Positions 54,129 through 64,000 of a stretch of 64,000 nt of DNA are shown piece by piece. This DNA comes from Gp6-AA40 sp036274155 (GTDB lineage: Bacteria > Acidobacteriota > Vicinamibacteria > Vicinamibacterales > UBA2999): the NCBI GenBank assembly GCA_036274155.1, contig DASUGH010000018.1, positions 1 to 64,000 on the forward strand. Reading direction: 5' to 3'. The notes under the pieces are model-generated. The model was not told where the DNA came from and searched no databases. It was given only the letters and a program-made list of their open reading frames with translations. Every line of letters begins with the position of its first letter. Within the stretch, counting starts at the first letter, position 1. The translations under genes and the position numbers were made by a program.

Positions 54129-56969
54129 CTATCGCAGCCCTTCTATCAGGAAGAGATTGTCCGTTCGGCGACCTAACGTATACGCATACGCATCTCCGTC
54201 GCGCGACACCCAGAGATCGAACTGGGTGACGCCCGCTGGATCCGACAGCCGGACGTCCCGAACGAGCTCCCGCCTGCCGCTGTCGATCGTGCGCCGGACG
54301 ACACGCGCGGTTGCGCCGTCGCGTTCCACGAGCAGAATCGACCTCCCGTCTGCGCTCCAGCGAGCCGGCAGGCCGGACTCTGCGCCAGGCAGCTCGCGCC
54401 TTCCATCGGCATCCACCGAATACACGACGAGCGCGCCTCCCTCCAACGCGGCGACCGCGCTGCCGTCCGGCGACAGCACGGCCGGGCCGGTGATGCCTTC
54501 CGGCGTGATCGGCTTCGTCCATCCCTGCTGAAAGTCGTGCACGAACGCACGCGGCGGGCGGCCGGGCTCCCACCCGTGTGGTATCAGCAGGCGCCGGTCG
54601 CCTACTGACACGTCGCAGGTGCGATCGCTCCAGCTGGAACGGCCGGTTGGGTCTGCGACACGGCGCTCGAACTGGATCGGAAGGTCGACGGTACGAGGCG
54701 TCCCCGTACCGGTCGGCATCAACGTCAGGCTGTCGAAGACGTAACGCGGGCTATGGGCCGACGTGCCGATCGCGACCCAGTCGCCGCCGGAGCTCAGCGC
54801 GAGCGGCGCCTCACTGAACCCCAGTTGAACCGCATCCGCCTCGTCCAGCGCGCGCAGCGCGAGAACCGCCCCACCGAGTTTGTCGACACGCTCGTGATTA
54901 TCCCAAAGCAGGACCGACCGCCCGTCGGCCGCGAAGTGGCCGACGCGCGTTGCGTTGTGCAGGGTGAGGTCGCGCTCGAAGTGTTCACGTCCTCGCGATC
55001 CGTGAACTGAGTAGCGCAGCGATCCGGACGACACCAGCACTCGTCCGTCTGCCGCAAGGTCTCTCAACCTGACATATGCCGGGAACCGGTGCACGACCCG
55101 TCTGCGTCCCGTCAGGTCGAGCGCCTCGAGGCTCATCTGCGTGCCACCGGCACCAGGTTCGGCCTCCGACGAGCTCACCCAGATTTCGTTGCCATCCGGC
55201 GCCCACACGCAGTCGCCGCCGCGACCAAGCCCGTCGGACAGCAGGCGCGCCGGACCGCCTGGCTCAGCGATCATCAAGGTGCCCCAGATCGAGAAGAAAC
55301 AGACGCGGCGGCCGTCGGGTGAGATGCGCGGACTGAGCACCACGTTCGATTCGTGCACGATCGTTCCCGCCGGAAACTCGAGCCTGGCGCGCGTGCCCTC
55401 CTGATGCACGATGGCCATCGTCCTGCCGTCCGGCCCCCAATCCGCTGCGGTGACGTTCGCATCCACGCTCCGGGGCTTTCCGCCGGCGAACGGAACGATT
55501 GCGAGCGTCCCGAGAGGCTCGAACCCGTGAATCGCCGGGCGCTCCGTGGACAACGCGAGCGTTCCGTCCCGCGAGAACGCGAGCAGGTCCGCGGGGCCGA
55601 CATCGAGGGGTCTGGATTCGCGACTGCCAAGGCGCGTCGAGTAGATGCGGTACGGCTCGCCATCCCACGACGCGCTGTAGACGATGGTATGTCCGTCGGC
55701 GGCGAAGCGCGCGTCGCCAATATGACCTTGGCGGAACGTGAACTGGTGTACCGATACTGGTCGCGGCTGCGAGCGTATGCGTTCGACTGCATAGCCGACG
55801 CCGGTCACGACGACCGCGAGTCCCGCGGTGAGCATGGAGCGACGCGATACCGCACGGTGGCGCTGCGCCGAACGCTCCACCGGCGCGCCGACAGCAGGCG
55901 GCGCACCGGCGACGAGCTGCAGCGCGTACGCGAGATCGTGCGCGTTCTGGAATCGTTCCGCGACCGGCTTCGCCAGACACCGCATGATGGTGCGGGCGAG
56001 AGCCGGCGACACGCGAGCCGGATCGGGCTCGGGCGGATCGTGGAACAACACCGCGCGGATGGACTCGGATCGCGTCGCGCGTGCGAAGGGAGGTTCGCCG
56101 GTGGCGGCCTCGTACAGCGCCACCCCGAGCGAGAACAGATCGGCGCGGCCGTCGACCTCGTCGCCGGTGAGCTGCTCCGGGGCCATGTATCCCGGCGTGC
56201 CGAGGAGCGCGCCGCTCGAGGTGGGGTTCGTTCCCTGGCGATCGTCGACGCGAATCGGTCTCGCGATGCCGAAATCGAGGATCTTCACGACGCCGTCGCT
56301 GGTCAGGAAGATGTTCTCGGCTTTCAGATCGCGATGGACGATGTGACGGTCGTGCGCCGCGGCGAGGCCGCGCGCCACCTGGATCCCCAGGTCGATGACG
56401 GTGTGTTCCGGCAGGGCTCCCGCGCTCATGAGCTCCCGCATGGTGTGGCCGTGGAGCAGCTCCGTGACCAGGTACTGCGTCTCCCCGTCCTCGCCGACGT
56501 CGTAGAGCGCGACGATGTTCGGGTGCGACAGCGACGCGATGGTGTGCGCCTCGCGCGCGAGGCGCCGGCGTGCGCCCTCGTCGCTCGTCAGATGCGGCGC
56601 CAGGACTTTGATGGCGACGTCACGATTGAGGCGGCTATCGCTCGCCCGGTAGACGGCGCCCATGCCGCCCGCGCCGACGATTCCGGTGATGGTAAATCGT
56701 CCCAGCGAGGTGCCAGGGGCAAGCGCCACGGCGGTACCGCCGGCGCGTTCCAGATCCGTCCGGGTATCGCCGCGCAACAGATCGTCGGCGATACCGTTCA
56801 ACGGCCCCTCGGCGCTTTCCTGTGCGAGCAGCAACTCGACGACGCGGCGGATGTCGGGGCGCGCTGTCGCCAGAAGGGCCGGCCGGTCCGCAGCGGTGCG
56901 ATCGTATGCCGCGCAATACAGCTCCTCGATCTGCCTCCACTGCGCGGGATCGAGGCTGTCGGCGCTCAT
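54129..56969 (-). CDS. Membrane Ser/Thr protein kinase with C-terminal propeller
   Basis: The 946-residue protein has an N-terminal helical part, then a kinase domain (about 88-350) with GAGGMGAVY, Lys121, HRDLKAEN (Asp214) and DFG at 232-234. A membrane helix follows (about 372-392) and then WD40/TolB-like repeats to the end. Examples are RFAADGHTIVYSAS, RISPDGRRVCFFS and RWSADGRSILLV. The ATG overlaps the ECF sigma gene stop (ATGA). The ECF factor and the kinase are therefore made together, a known arrangement in Acidobacteriota. The kinase may regulate the sigma factor by phosphorylation, which is inference. Confidence 0.92.
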   Translation of the reverse strand: MSADSLDPAQWRQIEELYCAAYDRTAADRPALLATARPDIRRVVELLLAQESAEGPLNGIADDLLRGDTRTDLERAGGTAVALAPGTSLGRFTITGIVGAGGMGAVYRASDSRLNRDVAIKVLAPHLTSDEGARRRLAREAHTIASLSHPNIVALYDVGEDGETQYLVTELLHGHTMRELMSAGALPEHTVIDLGIQVARGLAAAHDRHIVHRDLKAENIFLTSDGVVKILDFGIARPIRVDDRQGTNPTSSGALLGTPGYMAPEQLTGDEVDGRADLFSLGVALYEAATGEPPFARATRSESIRAVLFHDPPEPDPARVSPALARTIMRCLAKPVAERFQNAHDLAYALQLVAGAPPAVGAPVERSAQRHRAVSRRSMLTAGLAVVVTGVGYAVERIRSQPRPVSVHQFTFRQGHIGDARFAADGHTIVYSASWDGEPYRIYSTRLGSRESRPLDVGPADLLAFSRDGTLALSTERPAIHGFEPLGTLAIVPFAGGKPRSVDANVTAADWGPDGRTMAIVHQEGTRARLEFPAGTIVHESNVVLSPRISPDGRRVCFFSIWGTLMIAEPGGPARLLSDGLGRGGDCVWAPDGNEIWVSSSEAEPGAGGTQMSLEALDLTGRRRVVHRFPAYVRLRDLAADGRVLVSSGSLRYSVHGSRGREHFERDLTLHNATRVGHFAADGRSVLLWDNHERVDKLGGAVLALRALDEADAVQLGFSEAPLALSSGGDWVAIGTSAHSPRYVFDSLTLMPTGTGTPRTVDLPIQFERRVADPTGRSSWSDRTCDVSVGDRRLLIPHGWEPGRPPRAFVHDFQQGWTKPITPEGITGPAVLSPDGSAVAALEGGALVVYSVDADGRRELPGAESGLPARWSADGRSILLVERDGATARVVRRTIDSGRRELVRDVRLSDPAGVTQFDLWVSRDGDAYAYTLGRRTDNLFLIEGLR

Positions 56970-57535
56970 GGAAGCTGCCCGGCGAGCGCCCGATTCAGCC
57001 ACGCGCGCGCCAGGTTCCAGTCACGCTTCACCGTGGCGGGTGAGGAGTCGAGCGCCTGGGCCGTCTCTTCGATGCTCATGCCGGCGAAGAACCGGCACTC
57101 GACCACCCGCGTGAGGCGGGGACTCACGGCTTCAAGCTGCTGCAGAAGCGTGTCGATCGCGATCAACTCGTCGAGCGGACGCTCAGCAGGCTGCATGTCG
57201 GCCTCGAGCTCGACGCGCTGCATCTGACCACCGCGCTTCAGCGTTCGCCGGGCGATGGCGTGATCCACGAGCAGCCGGCGCATCGCGCGGGCTGCGACCG
57301 CCAGCACGTGCGCCCGGTTCTGCCAGGAGATGCGATTGAGTCCGACCAGCTTCACGTACGCCTCGTGAACCAGGTCCGTGGTGTTGAGCGTGGGATTCCG
57401 GCGTTCGCGGCGGCGGTGCCGGCGCGCGATGACTTTCAGCTCGTCGTAGAGGGTCGGCAACAGACAGTCGAGCGCGGGCCGGCCGGTCCGCGCGACCTCA
57501 CTCAGCGCCCGCTGTAGCTGGTGACGACCATCCAT
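56966..57535 (-). CDS. ECF-type RNA polymerase sigma factor
   Basis: The 189-residue protein has sigma region 2 (LVHEAYVKLVG and RAHVLAVAARAMRRLLVDHA) and region 4 (RVVECRFFAGMSIEETAQAL then SSPATVKRDWNLARAWL). It belongs to the acidobacterial ECF group that pairs with Ser/Thr kinases instead of an anti-sigma factor (TIGR02999-like). The next gene is such a kinase and its start overlaps this stop. No anti-sigma gene is present. Confidence 0.93.
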   Translation of the reverse strand: MDGRHQLQRALSEVARTGRPALDCLLPTLYDELKVIARRHRRRERRNPTLNTTDLVHEAYVKLVGLNRISWQNRAHVLAVAARAMRRLLVDHAIARRTLKRGGQMQRVELEADMQPAERPLDELIAIDTLLQQLEAVSPRLTRVVECRFFAGMSIEETAQALDSSPATVKRDWNLARAWLNRALAGQLP

Positions 57536-57709
57536 AGCGCCCCGGTCATTCGCGGCGCGGCCGCTCGCCGAACCGGTGGGTCAGGAGCGGTGTGAGTATA
57601 GCCGGTCGGATCTGATGAGCTGGCGCTCGGGGACGCGGTGAGCCACTTTGCCGCCCGTTCCGGCCTTCATTGTCAAACGCCCGGCGGTGTGACGAGAAGG
57701 AGAAGCCCG

Positions 57710-59071
57710 ATGCGTCCATTCATGGCAACCGAGGTACGCGCGAGATTCCTTGCGATTGGCGCCGGTGTTGTGTGCGCAGTCCTCTTCCCCCGCTTGTCGA
57801 TGGCCGATGCGGTCACGGACTGGAACGCTCATGCCGGCAGGGCGGCGCAGGCAGCATGCCTGTCGCCGGGCCTCGATCCGCTGCACGAGTCCCGTGCCTA
57901 CGCGATGATGCACATCGCCATCCACGACGCGCTCAACGCCATCGATCGCCGTTTCCGTCCGTATGCTTACCGCGCGCAGGCGGGGCCGTTCGCCTCGGGC
58001 GAGGCGGCGGTGGCGGCGGCAGCCCGTGGCGTGCTGGTGTCGGTCCTTGCCGAGGCGCCCTCCTTCGAAGGCGTTCCGGGATGCACGGGCACTCCCCAGA
58101 CCGGAGTCGCCAGTGTCGAGGCCGACTACGCTGCGGCCCTCGCCGCCATACCGGACGGTCCTGCGAAGACGCTGGGGTTGCGGATCGGACAAGCCGCGGC
58201 ACTCACGATCCTGGCGATTCGCGCCGGCGATGGATCCGACACCGACTTCGCGGACCCCGCCTATCGGACCGGTACGAAGCCTGGAGACTGGCGCTTCACG
58301 CCGGGCTTCGATTTCGCGCTGGCGCCCGGTTGGCGTGACGTCGAGCCGTTTGTGCTGGCGCATCCATCACAGTTCAGGCCAGGCCCGCCGTACAGGCTGC
58401 AGAGCCGTGCGTACGCAATGGACTTCGAGGAGGTCAAGTCGCTCGGCGGCGATGGCCTCGGCACGCGCAGCGATCGCACCGCGGAACAGACGCAAATCGG
58501 CCAGTTCTGGATTGAGAGCTCGCCGCTGATGTGGAACCGCATTGCCCGAACCGTCTCGGCCGATCAGGGGCTCGACCTGTGGGAGAACGCGCGGCTCTTC
58601 GGGCTGCTCAACGTCGCCATGGCCGACGGATACGTCGCGTCCTGGGACACGAAATATCACTACGAGTTCTGGCGTCCGATCACGGCCATCCGTGAAGCCG
58701 ACACCGACGGCAACCCGCTCACCGACGCCGACCCCGACTGGACACCGCTCCAGCAGACGTATCCGATGCCCGACTACGACTCCGCCCATTCGGTGGAAGG
58801 CGGCGCGGCCGCGGAAGTGCTGAAGCTGGTCTTCGGACGCGACAGCATCTCCTTCAACGCCTGCAGTCTCACGCTGGCGACCGGCCAGACCTGTGAGGAC
58901 GCCAATCCGATCTGGCGTTTCTACCAGACGTTTTCGCAGGCGGCCGAAGAAAACGGCGTCTCGCGCATCTACATCGGCATTCACTTCCGGAAAGGCGTGG
59001 AGGAGGGGATTGCGCACGGGCGCAAGATCGCCCGACGTGCAGTCGCCCGGTTCATGAAACCAGTTTGGTGA
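57710..59071 (+). CDS. Vanadium-dependent haloperoxidase / PAP2-superfamily protein
   Basis: The 453-residue exported protein has a signal peptide (to LSMADA) and the vanadium chloroperoxidase/PAP2 helical bundle. The vanadate-binding pattern appears as KYHYEFWRPITAI (Lys and Arg), DSAHSVEGGAAAEVL (where classic enzymes have PSGHS) and SRIYIGIHFRKG with the axial His. Paired cysteines near 402-414 may form a disulfide. It may be a haloperoxidase or an acid phosphatase; the substrate is not deducible. AAGGAG is 7 nt before the ATG at 57710. The preceding ECF gene is divergent. Confidence 0.85.
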   Translation: MRPFMATEVRARFLAIGAGVVCAVLFPRLSMADAVTDWNAHAGRAAQAACLSPGLDPLHESRAYAMMHIAIHDALNAIDRRFRPYAYRAQAGPFASGEAAVAAAARGVLVSVLAEAPSFEGVPGCTGTPQTGVASVEADYAAALAAIPDGPAKTLGLRIGQAAALTILAIRAGDGSDTDFADPAYRTGTKPGDWRFTPGFDFALAPGWRDVEPFVLAHPSQFRPGPPYRLQSRAYAMDFEEVKSLGGDGLGTRSDRTAEQTQIGQFWIESSPLMWNRIARTVSADQGLDLWENARLFGLLNVAMADGYVASWDTKYHYEFWRPITAIREADTDGNPLTDADPDWTPLQQTYPMPDYDSAHSVEGGAAAEVLKLVFGRDSISFNACSLTLATGQTCEDANPIWRFYQTFSQAAEENGVSRIYIGIHFRKGVEEGIAHGRKIARRAVARFMKPVW

Positions 59072-59125
59072 TGTTCCAGGGAAGGGCCGGCGCGTTGCGG
59101 TAGAGGGACAACGCCTGCGCCTCCT

Positions 59126-61831
<2,706 letters not shown>

Positions 61832-61841
61832 GAGGCGCGGA

Positions 61842-63032
61842 CTACCGCTTGTCGACAACGATGACGCCGCTCTTGATGACGACCTTCGTCTTCAGCCAGT
61901 TCCAGTAGCCCTCGAGCGGGTCGCCATCGAGCAGGATGATGTCGGCAAGCTTCCCGGCCTCGAGGGTCCCGAGCTGATCGCCCATCTGGATGTACGACGC
62001 CGTGTTCGGTCCCATGATCCTGATCATGTCGCGCATCGAGAACATCAGATTGAACGACTTCAGCTCGTGCTCGAGGCCGGCCTTCGGGTCGTAGGTCGTG
62101 TCGGTGCAATAGCCGAGGATGACGCCGGCGTCGAACACGGTGCGCGCGTTCACCGGCATGTATCCCGCTTCTTCGCCGAGGCGCACGCCGTCGACGATCG
62201 ATTGCGGCCACGGCTTCCCGTCCCGGAAGCGCGGCGCATTGTCCTGCGCAAACACTCCGAACACCGGAGCGCCGAAGCCGATCGTCGCCAGCACCTTCGT
62301 TCCGGCGGCGGCTATCTTCTTCGCGTCCTCCACGCTCGTCCAGTCCTTGTTCGGGAGGTGCACCAGCAGCGGCACTCCGGCGTTGACGGCAGCCATCATT
62401 GCCGGCGTACTCACGGCGTGCACCTGCACCATCACGCCGGCCTTCCTGCCTTCGTCGACGACGGCCCTGAGCACGTCAAGCTCCTTCTCGTTCGGGCCCG
62501 GCACAGGAGTCAGTGCGATCTCGCCGGTGAACGTGATCCCCATTGCCGCCATCTTCCGGACCTCGGCTCGCGCCGACTCCGGCGTGTGCTGGTTCAAGCG
62601 CAGCGCGCCGGACGGGATGATGCGCGGGCCGTTGATTTGCCCCGACTCGATGTGATCACGAAGCGTGATGTTGCCGTCGGCCGGACCGCCGCCCGAGAGA
62701 ATCGTCGTGTAGCCGGCCTCGAGCTGCGCCTGCATCTGCGCCTTCTCGTTCGGGCCGGTATTGATGTGCCGATGCGCGTCGATGAAGCCCGGCATGGCGG
62801 TCATGCCTTTGGCGTCGACCGTGCGGCCGCTCGTGGTGGACGGCGGGCCCGGTGCCACCGAGGCGATCTTTCCGCCTCGCACGACGATCGATCCGCGCTC
62901 GACTACCGCAGCGTCGGGACCGATGATCCGGACATTGGTGATCGTGAGGTCCTGCGCCGCCAGCGGTGCCGTCGTCGCCGTCGTCAGGCAGGCAAGGATG
63001 GCGATCCGTCTACCGTATCGTTTCATCTTCAT
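61842..63032 (-). CDS. Secreted amidohydrolase-family protein
   Basis: The 396-residue protein has a signal peptide (to APLAAQD) and the amidohydrolase composite fold. Metal ligands are AHRH in GFIDAHRHI and later His residues in VQVHAVS, plus a QMGDQLGTLEAGKLADIILL tail that closes the small beta domain. Family relatives include imidazolonepropionase-like and prolidase-type hydrolases. Substrate unknown. GAGGGG precedes two possible ATGs; the second (63026) has better spacing. It is upstream of the zinc-ribbon kinase gene. Confidence 0.85.
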   Translation of the reverse strand: MKMKRYGRRIAILACLTTATTAPLAAQDLTITNVRIIGPDAAVVERGSIVVRGGKIASVAPGPPSTTSGRTVDAKGMTAMPGFIDAHRHINTGPNEKAQMQAQLEAGYTTILSGGGPADGNITLRDHIESGQINGPRIIPSGALRLNQHTPESARAEVRKMAAMGITFTGEIALTPVPGPNEKELDVLRAVVDEGRKAGVMVQVHAVSTPAMMAAVNAGVPLLVHLPNKDWTSVEDAKKIAAAGTKVLATIGFGAPVFGVFAQDNAPRFRDGKPWPQSIVDGVRLGEEAGYMPVNARTVFDAGVILGYCTDTTYDPKAGLEHELKSFNLMFSMRDMIRIMGPNTASYIQMGDQLGTLEAGKLADIILLDGDPLEGYWNWLKTKVVIKSGVIVVDKR

Positions 63033-63106
63033 CCCCTCGACGCGACAGATTATCCTTCCTGGGCCGACGGTGCCAGCGCGACTCGTAGCCGGCGTGACTC
63101 GTAGCG

Positions 63107-63122
63107 TCCGCCTTCAGGTGGG
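63107..63122. repeat. Short palindrome between divergent genes
   Basis: TCCGCC and GGTGGG, with one G-T type mismatch, flank TTCA. Just upstream the sequence GACTCGTAGC occurs twice in tandem. The palindrome lies in the divergent gap between the amidohydrolase gene and the secreted gene at 63186. Confidence 0.35.
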
Positions 63123-63185
63123 CCATGGGGTCAATCGCCGACCCGCGGTAGGATCGCCGCCGGACGACAGGTTCGGGAGGTTTTC

Positions 63186-63890
63186 ATGTACCGAAGAGTG
63201 ACACTCGCCAGCGCGCTGATCGCCTTTGCGTTTGCATGCGGCGCGAACGCAGCGCAGCAGCCGGGAGCCGGCCGCGGCGCCGGAGCCGCGCCGACGAGGC
63301 CGCCGCTGTTCCTGAGCGAATCGTGGAAGGCGCTGCCGACCCCGCCGGACGATCACGGCGCCTGGCCCGCCGCGCAGGGTGGTGTGGCGAGCCCCAACCT
63401 GCAGCTCACGCTCCACGGCACGTCAGGCAAGGAGATCCAGCTCGTCGCGGTGCGCGGGCAGGCCGACGTCTACCCGATGAACCTCTGGACCGGCACGACG
63501 ACGTCGCCAAGCGCGGCCACGCTCCGTGACCGCAACAGCTACGTCGACCTGAGCGACCCGCTCGCGAAGATCCGCTGGGTCGTCAGGACGTCAGGCTTCC
63601 ACCAGGTGCGGCCGGTGGTGAAGCTCGCGGATGGCACGTGGCTCGTCGGCGATCACGCGACGGGACCATCGCTGGACTTCAACCAAACCGACGTGTCGAT
63701 TGCCGACATGCACTGGATGAAGCTCGACATCGCGCGCGTTGTCGCGGTGGGCGACTGGGTGGACCATCCCGACTTGCGCAAGGTGGACGAAGTGGGGTTC
63801 GCCGATCTCATGCCGGGGAGCGGACACGGACCGGGCGGTTACGTGAACGTTGGAAAGATCGAGGTGTACGGGAGGCCCGTGAAACGTTAG
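63186..63890 (+). CDS. Secreted protein of unknown function
   Basis: The 234-residue product has a signal peptide (to NAAQQP), a short Gly/Ala/Arg stretch and then a beta-rich region (LFLSESWKALPTPPDDHG and VSIADMHWMKLDIARVVAVG) ending DEVGFADLMPGSGHGPGGY. The last part resembles a carbohydrate-binding or concanavalin-like module, but I cannot assign a family. GGGAGG lies 5 nt before the ATG. It is divergent from the amidohydrolase gene and is followed by a 7-bp tandem repeat that continues to the window edge. Confidence 0.65.
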   Translation: MYRRVTLASALIAFAFACGANAAQQPGAGRGAGAAPTRPPLFLSESWKALPTPPDDHGAWPAAQGGVASPNLQLTLHGTSGKEIQLVAVRGQADVYPMNLWTGTTTSPSAATLRDRNSYVDLSDPLAKIRWVVRTSGFHQVRPVVKLADGTWLVGDHATGPSLDFNQTDVSIADMHWMKLDIARVVAVGDWVDHPDLRKVDEVGFADLMPGSGHGPGGYVNVGKIEVYGRPVKR

Positions 63891-64000
63891 GCCCGAGCCC
63901 CGAGTCCCGAGCCCCGAGCCCCGAGCCCCGAGTCCCGAGCCCCGAGCCCCGAGCCCCGAGCCCCGAGTCCCGAGCCCCGAGCCCCGAGTCCCGAGCCCCG
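63891..64000. repeat. Degenerate 7-bp tandem repeat running to the window edge
   Basis: GAGCCCC and GAGTCCC units alternate for more than 100 bp with almost perfect 7-bp phase, and the array is cut by the end of the window. Short versions of the same unit occur at 27690-27722 and, in looser form, at 1591-1615 and 37853-37892. Confidence 0.85.

Overview
The window is a GC-rich chromosomal segment. It most resembles an Acidobacteriota genome, probably class Vicinamibacteria. That placement is an inference from gene content; no rRNA or marker gene is present. The pointers are a DUF1592/1588/1585 plus DUF1552 gene pair, DUF6152 proteins, several PQQ beta-propeller dehydrogenases with c-type cytochromes, membrane Ser/Thr kinases with propeller or multi-helix tails, an ECF sigma factor coupled to a kinase, and many exported proteins with Gly/Ala/Arg-rich linkers.

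Layout. 1-13 kb: a broken DUF1592 gene with its DUF1552 partner, a secreted repeat protein behind a ribosome-site hairpin, a BACON-repeat lipoprotein, an M13 peptidase, a decapitated sensor-protein gene, a PQQ sugar dehydrogenase, a ModA-like binding protein, and a YVTN propeller/cytochrome pair. 13-22 kb: an LIC_10091-like protein, a MITE-like element, a DUF6152/VOC/secreted-protein operon, the iron exporter MbfA, small membrane proteins, a two-domain SnoaL-like protein divergent from a heme plus copper-monooxygenase-like gene, and a Ub-Mut7-C protein. 22-29 kb: a subtilase, a palindromic intergenic element with a complete group II intron inserted exactly at its edge, and a MacA/ATPase/MacB-type efflux operon. 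29-38 kb: selO, a nucleotidyltransferase translationally coupled to a divergent UvrA, a kinase-head fragment and an intact kinase. 38-49 kb: three PQQ dehydrogenases with cytochromes, and a cluster of DUF6152 and related secreted proteins. 49-64 kb: an XRE-STAND regulator, a TonB-dependent receptor, an ECF-kinase operon, a vanadium-haloperoxidase-like enzyme, a zinc-ribbon kinase coupled to an amidohydrolase, and a terminal 7-bp repeat.

How it fits together. Most products are predicted to be exported or membrane-bound. The PQQ enzymes would oxidise alcohols or sugars in the periplasm and pass electrons to the neighbouring cytochromes. The kinases, ECF factor, STAND regulator and TonB receptor look like envelope sensing and uptake. 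I see no CRISPR array, prophage, tRNA or recognised defence island. The most unusual material is non-coding: several families of short tandem or palindromic intergenic repeats, the intron placement, and three gene remnants. Among proteins, the most notable are the NTase-UvrA pair and the lanthanide-type signature in one PQQ dehydrogenase.
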